A stretch of 64,000 nucleotides of DNA from Opitutales bacterium (lineage in GTDB: Bacteria; Verrucomicrobiota; Verrucomicrobiia; Opitutales; Oceanipulchritudinaceae): assembly GCA_016932335.1 (NCBI GenBank), contig JAFGCZ010000014.1:62001-126000 (forward strand), read 5' to 3'. A program made the translations under genes and the position numbers. Positions 51,297 through 60,262 of the stretch are shown piece after piece. A model generated the notes under the pieces. It saw only the letters and a program-made list of their open reading frames with translations, did no database searches and was not told the DNA's origin. How positions within the stretch are numbered: the first letter of the stretch is position 1; each line of letters starts with the position of its first letter.

Positions 51297-54200
51297 ATGA
51301 AAAAATCTATACGATTACCCCAATCCGGAGCTCGTTCCCGCGAGAATCTGGTAAAAGGTTTGTCGGCACTCCTTCTGAGTGCGGGGCCTGTACTGGCTCA
51401 AACAGAAAGTACGAATGAGGATATCTACATTCTGGATCCGTTCACCGTCAGCTCCGACTTCGATGGGTATAAAGCGCTGGACACCCTAGGCGGTGCCCGT
51501 GTGCGAACCACCCTTGCGGATACAGCGGCTTCACTGTCTGTTATTACCCCCAAACTGATGCAGGACTTGAATGTTACCAGCGCCGAAGATCTTCTGGTCT
51601 ACACGACCAATACAGAAGTCTCCGGTCTTGGCGGTAACTTCTCGGGGATTGCCTCCCGCGGTTTCGGGGTGGCCAGTTCGGGGGAAGACCGCAGGCTGGT
51701 AAATCCGGCGGGAACCAACCGTTCCCGCGGCCTCTCCGCCATGGATAATACGCGAAACTATTTCCGCAGCGAAATACCCTGGGATGGTTATAACATCAGC
51801 CGTGTAGACATTTCCCGCGGCCCGAATTCCTTCCTCTTCGGCGTAGGGAGCCCGTCCGGTATCTCCAACGTTTCCACCAACGATGCGGCCTTCAATACCT
51901 TTGGGAACTTTGAGTTCCATTATGGCAGCTACGGAACTACCCGCGAATCCTTCGATTACAACCACGAAGTATTGAAAAACGAGCTGGCTGTGCGAGTCGA
52001 TCTAGTCAACGACGAAAAGCAGTTTAAGCAAAACCCGGCGTACAACCATTCACAGAGAGCCTATCTTGCGCTGCGTTACGATCCTTCCTTTCTGGACACG
52101 GAAACAGCCCATACCAAGATTCTCTTCAATTATGAGTATGGCGATGTCAGCTCCAACAATCCGCGTATGTTGCCCCCAATGGATTACATTACCGGATATC
52201 TGGCTGAAGCCAACGGAGAAGGGATTGACGAATTCGTTTATAATCCGGACGCCAGCGGTGCCGACCCCAATTTCTCTCCCTGGGTAGCCAGCGAAGACAT
52301 CCACTATGCCTGGGGAAATACACCAACCTACTGGTATGATGGGGCTACCGGTCAATTGATTCAGGCGGGTCAATCCAATGCCGGCGGCTACCGCTACAAC
52401 AGTAGCACAAGCGTTGCCGGATTCGGCGGAATAGGCAATTCCTATAACGTATATTCATCGGGTTTCCGCCATTATGCGGAAGCGGTCAATGCAAACAATC
52501 CCGATCTGTACCCCGGGGCCGATGCCGGAACAGTCACTTACCTGGACAAAACACTCTCCGACCCCAGTATCTTCGACTTCTACAATAATTTGATTGATGG
52601 AGCCAACAAACACGAGTGGCAGGACTGGGATGTTTACAACCTCAGTGTAGTGCAAAGCTTGTTCAGCGATCGCCTGGTGATACAGGCCGTAGCCACACAC
52701 GAAGACTACGAAAATGGAATTGAAGGTGCTCTGGGCGGATACGTTAACCCTTATATTGCAATCGACTTGAATGCCTATGAGAACCGATACCCATCCTGGT
52801 ATGATGAGGCTACGGAAAATCCGAATTTGGGTCGTCCCTTCATTGCCGGAAAGTATGACGGGGGCAACAGCTCAACACATACGATTCACGACAACTATCA
52901 GTTGACGGCAAACTATTCTCTACGGGCAGAAGACCTGACCAGCTCTGATTCCCTGATTCAAATTCTCGGACACCATGAGTTCACCGGATTGGTCGGCCGT
53001 TATGTTACGGAAGAAGAAAACCGCAAATGGGCGATGTATGCGGCCAGTGAAGCGTATTCTGATCGCTTGGAATTAAGCCCAACCTTATCGAATAGAAGCC
53101 TCAGCTGGGTCACCTATCTGGGTGATTCCCTAATTGACAGCAACAGTGCAACCGGCGCCTATTTGAGTAACATTAACGGAAGCCTGACTCCTGCCTCCGG
53201 AAATGTAACACTGTTTGACCGGACCTGGACTGCAACCGGCGTTGATCCGAATGCGGTATGGATCTACCAGATTCCCGGCCAGGAGCCCTCCTCTCTTACT
53301 CAGATAGACAATCCGGCTAATTATTCGGGTTATCAACCCTATGCCATGAGTGTCGTAGACGAAAACCTCTACTCTTCGGGAGATAAGAGCAAGGAAACAC
53401 TGGAATCCTACGCCTTCATGTACCAGGGTTTTCTTTTCAACGATGCAGTGATTCCGTCTTTTGGCTGGAGACGCGACAAAGTGCGTCAGCAGGGAAGCAA
53501 CGCCCCGATAGACAGCAACACCAATATTGCCTCTATGGACTATGAGCTGGAAGACGAAGGAGTCCGTATATCCACAACATCGGTCAGCTACGGTATTGCC
53601 GTGCACCTGGCTAAGATTTTTAAGAACCTGCTTCCTGAAAACGATGATATTACACTGTATTACTTCCACGGAAGCAATCAGACTCCCAAAGTACGTTATG
53701 CCATCGATACGTCTATGCTTCCCAACGAAGAAGGGGAAACTGACGACTTCAGTATTCAGTATGACGGCTTCAACGGCCGCTTTACGGTTCGCCTGACCTA
53801 TTTCAAGACTATCGACAAATATGCATCCGCATCCTATGGTCAGCCTCTCGGCGCCAGTGGCTGGCTGATTGACTCACTTCCTTCCTGGACGGTCGGTTTT
53901 GCCGCCTCCGCGTTGTATGCAGTTGATCACCCGGACAGTGAGATGCCCAATGACCTGCTCTGGCAGTCCTGGCTCTGGCAGTGGGGCCGTGACAATCCCG
54001 ATCTGGTGGCTGAAGTGGGAGAAGTCATGCGCAATGAATTCAGCGATGTTTTCACGCAGGAATACTGGGATCTTTACAATCTGCCGGTTGATGCCGCCGC
54101 CATCCGGGCCGGAGACTGGTTGAACGTGCTGAGCAACGGATCAGCTCCCCTGCCCTGGAATATTGCCAACGAGCACCTAATCCACGGGGTTCATCCGGTA

Positions 54201-54875
54201 ATTGATCAGGATTTGGAAGCCAAAGGCTTCGAATTGGAAGCAACGGTTCGCCCACTCTCCAACTGGGATATCACCTTCAACGCCTCTCGCGTAGAAGCCT
54301 ACCAAACAAAGTTGGGTGAAAGGACTTCTGAATATTTGGAAAGTTTGGCAGATCTTTATATCAACTCTCCTTTGTCACAGGTCGCTCAATGGGGAAATAT
54401 TAACTCACCTCTACGGGACCAGTTCATGAGTGGACTTTGGGGGCCCTATCTGACTCAGCTAGCGCTGACCGGATCCGATCAGCCAGAAATCAGAAAATGG
54501 AACTTCAAAGTAATCTCCAACTACACCTTCAACGAAGGCTTTATGAAGGGTTTCAATGTGGGCGGTGCATTCCGTTGGGCAGACAAACCCATTCTGGGAT
54601 ACGGCATCTATGAAGGGGAGATGTTTGGTGAATCTGCCTGGATGATAGATGTCAACAAGCCTTACTATGGCTCCACTGATTCTCACTTCGACTTTTGGGT
54701 GGGGTACCAGCGTGCCTTAACAGAAAAGATCGACTGGCGCATTCAACTGAACCTGAGAAATGTCGGTGAAAGTTCCGGATTGGAAACTATTGCCGTAGAA
54801 CCGGACGGTACAGTTGCCCAGCAGCGCATTACTCAAGGGATGACCTACGATCTGAGCATGAAGTTCATGTTCTGA
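51297..54875 (+). CDS. TonB-dependent receptor of the second glycan locus
   Basis: 1192 residues, larger than the first receptor. After a signal peptide ending VLAQ (about residue 35) comes IYILDPFTVSSDFDGYKALD, the Verrucomicrobiota N-terminal extension. The plug is at about 60-210 (GGARVRTTLADTAASLSVITPKLMQDL and SRGPNSFLFGVGSPSGISN). The barrel extends to the C-terminus (MTYDLSMKFMF, final Phe). There is no SusD gene, as in the first locus. The neighbours downstream are a broken GH43 and a GH27 alpha-galactosidase, so a xylo- or galacto-oligosaccharide could be the substrate; this is inference. The gene ends at a strong terminator. Confidence 0.92.
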   Translation: MKKSIRLPQSGARSRENLVKGLSALLLSAGPVLAQTESTNEDIYILDPFTVSSDFDGYKALDTLGGARVRTTLADTAASLSVITPKLMQDLNVTSAEDLLVYTTNTEVSGLGGNFSGIASRGFGVASSGEDRRLVNPAGTNRSRGLSAMDNTRNYFRSEIPWDGYNISRVDISRGPNSFLFGVGSPSGISNVSTNDAAFNTFGNFEFHYGSYGTTRESFDYNHEVLKNELAVRVDLVNDEKQFKQNPAYNHSQRAYLALRYDPSFLDTETAHTKILFNYEYGDVSSNNPRMLPPMDYITGYLAEANGEGIDEFVYNPDASGADPNFSPWVASEDIHYAWGNTPTYWYDGATGQLIQAGQSNAGGYRYNSSTSVAGFGGIGNSYNVYSSGFRHYAEAVNANNPDLYPGADAGTVTYLDKTLSDPSIFDFYNNLIDGANKHEWQDWDVYNLSVVQSLFSDRLVIQAVATHEDYENGIEGALGGYVNPYIAIDLNAYENRYPSWYDEATENPNLGRPFIAGKYDGGNSSTHTIHDNYQLTANYSLRAEDLTSSDSLIQILGHHEFTGLVGRYVTEEENRKWAMYAASEAYSDRLELSPTLSNRSLSWVTYLGDSLIDSNSATGAYLSNINGSLTPASGNVTLFDRTWTATGVDPNAVWIYQIPGQEPSSLTQIDNPANYSGYQPYAMSVVDENLYSSGDKSKETLESYAFMYQGFLFNDAVIPSFGWRRDKVRQQGSNAPIDSNTNIASMDYELEDEGVRISTTSVSYGIAVHLAKIFKNLLPENDDITLYYFHGSNQTPKVRYAIDTSMLPNEEGETDDFSIQYDGFNGRFTVRLTYFKTIDKYASASYGQPLGASGWLIDSLPSWTVGFAASALYAVDHPDSEMPNDLLWQSWLWQWGRDNPDLVAEVGEVMRNEFSDVFTQEYWDLYNLPVDAAAIRAGDWLNVLSNGSAPLPWNIANEHLIHGVHPVIDQDLEAKGFELEATVRPLSNWDITFNASRVEAYQTKLGERTSEYLESLADLYINSPLSQVAQWGNINSPLRDQFMSGLWGPYLTQLALTGSDQPEIRKWNFKVISNYTFNEGFMKGFNVGGAFRWADKPILGYGIYEGEMFGESAWMIDVNKPYYGSTDSHFDFWVGYQRALTEKIDWRIQLNLRNVGESSGLETIAVEPDGTVAQQRITQGMTYDLSMKFMF

Positions 54876-54917
54876 TCTCGACCAGAATTTCTGAAATTTT
54901 TCAGGGATTTAATACAT

Positions 54918-54949
54918 AAAATAGCGCCAATTCATTTGGCGCTATTTTT
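54918..54949 (+). terminator. Terminator of the second TonB-dependent receptor gene
   Basis: The stem AAAATAGCGCCAA / TTGGCGCTATTTT (5-base loop) is followed by a T run. It lies 43 bases past the receptor stop. Its A-rich left arm may also allow function in the other direction. Confidence 0.92.
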
Positions 54950-55040
54950 ATGTTTCAATTTTTCGTATATTTCATTCCTTTCTACAACAACATCAATAAG
55001 TTCCTTTCTTATGTTTTGCTCAAACAAGGCCTCTTTTCTG

Positions 55041-56602
55041 ATGCGAACAGCCCTCCCCCCGGTGGCTCTGGGCCTACTCCAAACAACCCCTTTACGTGCC
55101 GACGATACCCCGGGTTGGGATCGCGGCGTAGAAGGCCAGCGCAAGGCCGACATGGGCAATGGTTATTTTCTGAATCCGGTACTGGCGGGCGACCGACCTG
55201 ACCCTCTGTGCTGAAGCAAGGAGACGACTACTATATGGTGCATTCTTCCTTTGAGAGTATTCCCGGGTTGTTAATCTGGCACTCCAAGGATCTGGTCAAC
55301 TGGGAGCCGGTAACCTCTGCGTTGAATACCTATGTGGGCAGTGTCTGGGCACCGGATCTGTCTTACCTCGACGACCGCTACTACATCTATTTCCCGGCGG
55401 TTTCCGAAAAAGGATTTACCAATATGGTGGTGTATGCCGACGACATTAAAGGCCCTTGGCATGGACCCGTGGACCTGGAAGTCGGCAATTTTGACCCAGG
55501 TCATTTGGTAGACAAAAACGGGCAGCGCTACTTGTATTTTAACGGCGGCAATATGGGTAAACTCAGAGCCGACGGCTTAAGCATGGAAGGTAAAGTGCAC
55601 CATGTTTATGACGGCTGGAAATACCCCGAACACTGGGAAGTTGAGACCTTTGCTCAGGAAGGCCCAAAAATGCTCAAGCACGGAGCTTACTACTACATGG
55701 TGCTAGCCGAGGGCGGCACCGCCGGACCGGCTACCAGCCATATGGTGATTATGGCTCGTTCCACATCTCCGGAAGGGCCCTGGGAAAACTCGCCTTACAA
55801 TCCGGTAGTCCACACGGGATCCTCGCAGGAAAAGTGGTGGTCCAGAGGGCATGCTACATTGCTGGAAGGCCCCGATAAGCAGTGGTATCTGGTATACCAT
55901 GCCTATGAAAAGGATTTCTATACCTTGGGCCGACAGACATTGCTCGAACCGGTGGAATGGACAGCAGACGGCTGGGTAAAAGCATCCGGTTATGATGTGG
56001 CCCGCCCCATTCCATTACCGGAAGGAGGCATCGCCGTTGCCCACGGGCAAGCCCTTTCCGATGATTTCAGCCGCAACAAAATCGGGCTTCAATGGAAGTT
56101 CTTCCAGCCGCGCAGCAATTATACAGAGCGTTACCGCTACGAAGACGGTAGTCTGGTGCTGGAGGCAGAAGGGAACTCTCCCAAGGACTCTTCTCCGCTA
56201 CTCTTCATTACCGGAGACCAGGCCTATGAGATGCAGGTGGAAGTTGATTGCGACGAAAATGCCAAAGGCGGCCTCTTGCTCTTCTACAACCACAATCTCT
56301 TTGCCGGGCATGGTTTCTCCAACAACAAAATGCTGGAATACTGCAAGGGCGGCGTTCAGGAATTCCCCAAACCGGACTATATAGGAAACCGTTTCTTCCT
56401 GAAAATACGCAACAACCGCAACGTTGTTACCGTCTGGTACAGCGCCGATGGCGAAAACTGGACAAAACACTGGATGCAGTATGAAGTATCCGGTTACCAT
56501 CACAATATTGAGGGTGGCTTTCTGACACTGGCTCCAGCCTTGATGGCGGCCGGAGAAGGCGAAGTGCGTTTCAGAGACTTCAAATATAAGGCTTTACCCT
56601 AA
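55041..56602 (+). pseudogene. GH43 beta-xylosidase-like gene broken by a one-base frameshift
   Basis: Two frames join into one GH43 protein of about 520 residues. The first (ATG 55041) gives a signal peptide (MRTALPPVALGLLQTTPLRA), then NPVLAGDRPDP and a stop at 55212-55214. The second, open from 55202, continues exactly with PSVLKQGDDYYMVHSS, and its first possible start is GTG 55208. A single missing base in the run at 55203-55205 explains the break; GH43 proteins normally read ADPSV or RPDPSV here. The catalytic base Asp (RPDP) falls before the shift, so the downstream frame alone would be inactive. Downstream features are intact: VWAPDLSYLDDRYYIYF, FDPGHLVDKNGQRYLYF, EGPKML, and a C-terminal sandwich (about residues 340-520). 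True mutation or sequencing error cannot be told apart. Confidence 0.85.
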
Positions 56603-56637
56603 GCTTTTGTTCTTTAGGATCATAACTCTTTCAATCA

Positions 56638-56686
56638 ACTCCTTAGTTTTGCCGTATCTCAATGTGCAAGGCTAAGGAGTTCTTTT
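56638..56686 (+). terminator. Terminator after the GH43 gene
   Basis: The stem ACTCCTTAG / CTAAGGAGT, extended by TTGC/GCAA inside, encloses about 12 loop bases. It is followed by TCTTTTC. It lies 35 bases after the GH43 stop and 22 bases before the GH27 start, so the two are probably separate units or only partly read through. Confidence 0.68.
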
Positions 56687-56708
56687 CACCCCATAAACCA
56701 CTTACCCC

Positions 56709-58508
56709 ATGCATAAAAGTCTAATGTTCCTCTTCGCTTCCGCTCTATCCGCGGTGAGCGCTCATACCGCATCCGGTTCCGATTTTAAGGACTGGGCGCA
56801 AACCCCGCCGCTGGGCTGGAATAGTTGGGACAGTTTCGGAACCACGATCAACGAGGCCCAGGCCAAAGAACAGGCCGACGCCATGGCCCAATACCTAAAA
56901 CCTTACGGTTGGGAATATTTTACGGTAGATATTCAATGGTACGAACCCAACGCCCGTGGCCACGACTACAAAGCGGGGGCTCCGCTGGAAATGGACGCCT
57001 ACAGCCGCCTGATACCGGCAACCAGCAAATTCCCCTCCGCGGCAGAGGGCCACGGTTTTAAGCCTTTGGCCGATTATGTGCACTCCAAAGGGTTGAAATT
57101 CGGGATTCACCTGATGCGCGGTATCGCCAAGCAGGCAGTCAAAGAGAATACACCCATCTGGGGCACCAGCGCCCATGCGGCTGATGTGGCCAACATTCAA
57201 AGCACCTGCCAGTGGAACCCCGATATGTATGGCGTTGATATGGGTAAAGAGGGCGCTCAGACCTACTACGATTCTCTGTTCCAAATGTATGCCGACTGGG
57301 GCGTGGATCTGGTAAAAGTGGACGATATTGCCCGCCCTTACGATGAGGTACAGAAGGCTGAAATTGAAGCCATCCGCAAGGCTATAGACAAGACCGGGCG
57401 CCCCATCGTATTAAGCCTGTCTCCGGGCGATACGCCGATAGAAAAGGGCTCCCATGTGATGACTCAAGCCAATATGTGGCGCATTTCCGATGATTTCTGG
57501 GACCGCTGGCCTCCACTTTACGGGATGTTTGAGCGGCTCAATAAATGGACCCAGTATCGGACAGCGGGAACCTGGCCGGACGCCGACATGCTTCCATTTG
57601 GAAAGGTTGAATTTGGACGCCCGACCAACTTTACCAAGGATGAACAATTGACCTGTATGAGCCTGTGGTGCATTGCCCGCTCTCCCCTGATTCTGGGCGC
57701 AGACATGACTCAAATGGACACCTTTACGCTGGACTTGCTGACAAATCCGGAAGTGCTGGAAGTCAATCAACACAGCGATAACAACCGCCAGTTGAGCAAT
57801 GCAGATAACCTTATTGTCTGGGTGGCCGATGTCCCGGGCAGCAAGGACAAGTATGTGGGGTTGTTCAATGCTCAGGATAACAGCGATCCCTTTGATCTGA
57901 CCTCTCCCGACTTTCAGGCCGTGTTGACACACGAGGCGCCCGGCAGCCAAGTGATTAACATCAACCTATCTATCGACGGAGCCAAAACACTGGTGTTGGC
58001 AGTGGATGAGGGAGGCGACGGCAGCGGTTACGACCATGCAGCCTGGATAGAACCCAAGCTTATCGGCCCGGGAAAGACCTTCCAACTGTCCAACCTACCA
58101 TGGGCACTGGCGACCTCCGGCTGGGGCGTTCCGCAGAAAGACAAAACCATAGACGGCAAGCCCCTTCAGTTGAACGGCAGAGAAGTCAAAGGCATTGGGA
58201 CTCACGCTAAATCGGTGATCGAATTTGATCTGCCGGAAGGCTACAACACATTTACAGCCAAAGGTGTTGTAACGGACGGAAGTGTGCAACCGGGCAGACT
58301 GACCTTTATGGTATTGATTGACCCCGAAAAAGTCACCCTGCCGGACAAAGCAAACGTCGCGGTGAGTTTTGAGGATTTGGGAATTACCGGAAAAGCGAGT
58401 GTGCGCGACCTCTGGGCCAGAAAGGATCTGGGAACATTCGAAAGTTCTTTCGGACAGGAGCTCCCGTTACACGGAGCCGGCCTCTATCGGATATCTCCGG
58501 AAGAGTAA
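56709..58508 (+). CDS. Secreted GH27 alpha-galactosidase with inserted NPCBM-like sandwich
   Basis: 599 residues with a signal peptide (about 1-23). The GH27 barrel (about 28-370) begins TPPLGWNSWDSFGTTINEA. Nucleophile Asp205 is in LVKVDDIA, and acid/base Asp261 (or Asp262) is in WRISDDFWDRW. The GH27 C-terminal sandwich is split: before and after an NPCBM-like region of about 400-540 (SIDGAKTLVLAVDEGGDG, then LPWALATSGWGVPQ and GIGTHAKSVIEFDLP), with the rest at about 550-599 (RDLWARKDLGTFESSFG). Within the insert the usual last strand of NPCBM comes first. I recall a similar order in GH27 enzymes of Bacteroidota, so it may be normal for this group. It would remove terminal alpha-galactose from galactomannans or oligosaccharides. 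It is followed by a terminator. Confidence 0.9.
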   Translation: MHKSLMFLFASALSAVSAHTASGSDFKDWAQTPPLGWNSWDSFGTTINEAQAKEQADAMAQYLKPYGWEYFTVDIQWYEPNARGHDYKAGAPLEMDAYSRLIPATSKFPSAAEGHGFKPLADYVHSKGLKFGIHLMRGIAKQAVKENTPIWGTSAHAADVANIQSTCQWNPDMYGVDMGKEGAQTYYDSLFQMYADWGVDLVKVDDIARPYDEVQKAEIEAIRKAIDKTGRPIVLSLSPGDTPIEKGSHVMTQANMWRISDDFWDRWPPLYGMFERLNKWTQYRTAGTWPDADMLPFGKVEFGRPTNFTKDEQLTCMSLWCIARSPLILGADMTQMDTFTLDLLTNPEVLEVNQHSDNNRQLSNADNLIVWVADVPGSKDKYVGLFNAQDNSDPFDLTSPDFQAVLTHEAPGSQVININLSIDGAKTLVLAVDEGGDGSGYDHAAWIEPKLIGPGKTFQLSNLPWALATSGWGVPQKDKTIDGKPLQLNGREVKGIGTHAKSVIEFDLPEGYNTFTAKGVVTDGSVQPGRLTFMVLIDPEKVTLPDKANVAVSFEDLGITGKASVRDLWARKDLGTFESSFGQELPLHGAGLYRISPEE

Positions 58509-58535
58509 TCCATCCCATATTACTTGATCTTTTGG

Positions 58536-58564
58536 AAAAGCCCCGTGTTTACGGGGCTTTTTTT
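58536..58564 (+). terminator. Terminator of the GH27 gene
   Basis: The stem AAAAGCCCCGT / ACGGGGCTTTT (GTTT loop) is followed by a run of T, 27 bases after the GH27 stop codon. Confidence 0.93.
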
Positions 58565-58826
58565 ATAAAAAATAGAAAACAGACATAACCTACTATGTAT
58601 AAACAAGATATAAATCCTACCCAAAATAACTCAGGCAAAACAAAATAAAATATACCACAAAACTAATACCATAACAAAAGATCAATATAATAGATCGCTT
58701 AATCGCATATATAACTATAAGAAAACGACTTAAGTCGGATAACTATTTTTTAGTATTTTATATCACCAAAAAAAGAACACTATATTTTCTTATTTCCATA
58801 ATAATCAAATACTAGCAAAACAAACG
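58565..58826. other. AT-rich gap before the osmolyte operon; no gene seen
   Basis: This 260-base stretch is almost wholly A and T and has no open frame with family features. No DnaA-box cluster or tandem repeat was found. It probably holds the promoter and upstream region of the porin-proVWX operon. Confidence 0.6.
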
Positions 58827-58842
58827 ACTAACGGTTGTTAGT
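58827..58842. promoter_or_regulatory. Inverted repeat ACTAACGGTTGTTAGT before the osmolyte operon
   Basis: A perfect palindrome with 6-base arms and a 4-base centre, 29 bases before ATG 58872. A TTGACA follows at 58845-58850, but no fitting -10 can be placed before the ATG. It is a good candidate operator; the binding protein is unknown and no regulator gene adjoins. Confidence 0.5.
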
Positions 58843-58871
58843 ATTTGACATCCATGTTAGGGTTGTAGCTT

Positions 58872-60209
58872 ATGGCTAGCTTAATCAAAAAAAGCATCTC
58901 AATTAATGCATTCCTACTACTGCCTCTGGCGGCGCTGGCTCAGGGGACAGGCCTTTCAGAGGCAGAGCTCAATGCCCGCATAGAGCAGCTGGAAAGTGAA
59001 CTGGCTCAGTTGAAGGCAGAGAAAGCAGAAATCTCCCAAGAGCTGGAAATCAAGGAAGCAGCATTGACCCAAGCCGAAGAAAGCAGTGCCCCCATTACAT
59101 TGGCGGACGGGGAAGGCGGCATCTGGACGATTGGTGGTGCCATTCGAGCAAACTATACCCTGGGTGATTACAGCGGCGGCAACAACCCAAACCGCGGCGG
59201 ACACGGGGGCAACTTCGGGCTGGATGTCTTCCGCATCAATGTTGATTACAGCAATGGCCCCTGGAGCGGTAAAATGGAGTATCGTTTCTATGATGGGTAC
59301 AATTTCTTCCACACGCTTTACGGAGCTTACAACTTTGAAGATGAAAGTGTGCTTAAAGTAGGCCTTAACCGTGCACCCTTCGGAGTCGGGGCTTACGGAC
59401 CAGCCAATTCGTGGTTTTTTGACCAGCACTATTACGTAGGCCTCTCCGACGATATGGATTACGGAATCTCCTACACAAAGACATCTGGAGAATGGACCTT
59501 TGATGCTGCCGTATATCTGGCAGCCGAAAACAACTGGCGCGGTTCCTCCGCAGACAGCGCCCGCTATTCCTACGATATCGTTGATACCGGAGCCGTTAAT
59601 GCTCATTATCGGGAGCGCGGCCAATTAAACCTGAGAGCAGTGCGTTCTTTTGCCGGAACCGTTCCCACAGATATTGGAGCTTCGGCGCAGATCGGCCTGC
59701 ATAAAGGAGATGATCTTTTTGCCGACGATACCACCTCCTACGCATTTGCCGTGCACAGCACCAGCTCGTGGGAGAACTGGGGATTAAAGACTCAACTGAG
59801 CTATTACAATTACAATGCCGATTACACGGGCATAGATGGAAGCAATGATGACCTGATTGCCATGGGAGCGTACGACTATGCCGCCGCGGTGGCCAGTGAA
59901 GGCGTTATCCCCTCTATTGCGATCAACTACCTTTGGGTTCCCAAAGACATTCCGTGGATTGATTCGATCAACTTCTACAATGATTTCAGCGTCATTATGA
60001 AGCGTGGTGAAATGGCGGATAGAACCGACTTCAACGACAGCGCCATGAATGTAATCGGCATGGCTATTGCCCGGGGCAACTGGTATATCTACGTAGACTA
60101 CGCCCTCTCCAACGGAAACTACTTTGTAGGAAACAGCGGAGACTTTGGTGCCAATGTGAACGATGATTGGCAAAAGCGTTTTAACATCAACTTCGGCTAC
60201 TACTTTTAA
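58872..60209 (+). CDS. Outer-membrane porin with N-terminal coiled coil, first gene of osmolyte operon
   Basis: 445 residues. After a signal peptide (about 1-24, ending LAALAQ) comes a coiled-coil segment (about 28-72, RIEQLESELAQLKAEKAEI and following heptads), which often forms a periplasmic stalk in trimeric porins. A beta-barrel of phosphate-selective-porin type follows (about 80-445), ending FNINFGYYF. Visible strands include GAIRANYTLGDYSGG, GKMEYRFYDGYNFFHTLY and VGLNRAPFGVGAYGP. The proV-type gene starts 53 bases later with no terminator between, so the porin is probably the outer-membrane entry for the same osmolyte. Its substrate is inferred only. Confidence 0.85.
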   Translation: MASLIKKSISINAFLLLPLAALAQGTGLSEAELNARIEQLESELAQLKAEKAEISQELEIKEAALTQAEESSAPITLADGEGGIWTIGGAIRANYTLGDYSGGNNPNRGGHGGNFGLDVFRINVDYSNGPWSGKMEYRFYDGYNFFHTLYGAYNFEDESVLKVGLNRAPFGVGAYGPANSWFFDQHYYVGLSDDMDYGISYTKTSGEWTFDAAVYLAAENNWRGSSADSARYSYDIVDTGAVNAHYRERGQLNLRAVRSFAGTVPTDIGASAQIGLHKGDDLFADDTTSYAFAVHSTSSWENWGLKTQLSYYNYNADYTGIDGSNDDLIAMGAYDYAAAVASEGVIPSIAINYLWVPKDIPWIDSINFYNDFSVIMKRGEMADRTDFNDSAMNVIGMAIARGNWYIYVDYALSNGNYFVGNSGDFGANVNDDWQKRFNINFGYYF

Positions 60210-60262
60210 GCAGCGGATCCCGCTAAGGAGTTCTGTTACGGGATCGCGAAAAAAAGGCTTTT

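Noticed and set aside
58565-58826. AT-rich gap considered as a replication origin
   Set aside because: No DnaA-box cluster or ordered repeats could be seen and no dnaA or related genes lie near; an AT-rich promoter region is enough to explain it.
58845-58850. TTGACA as -35 box of the porin-proVWX promoter
   Set aside because: A -10 at normal spacing would fall on the start codon, so transcription from it could not give the full gene.
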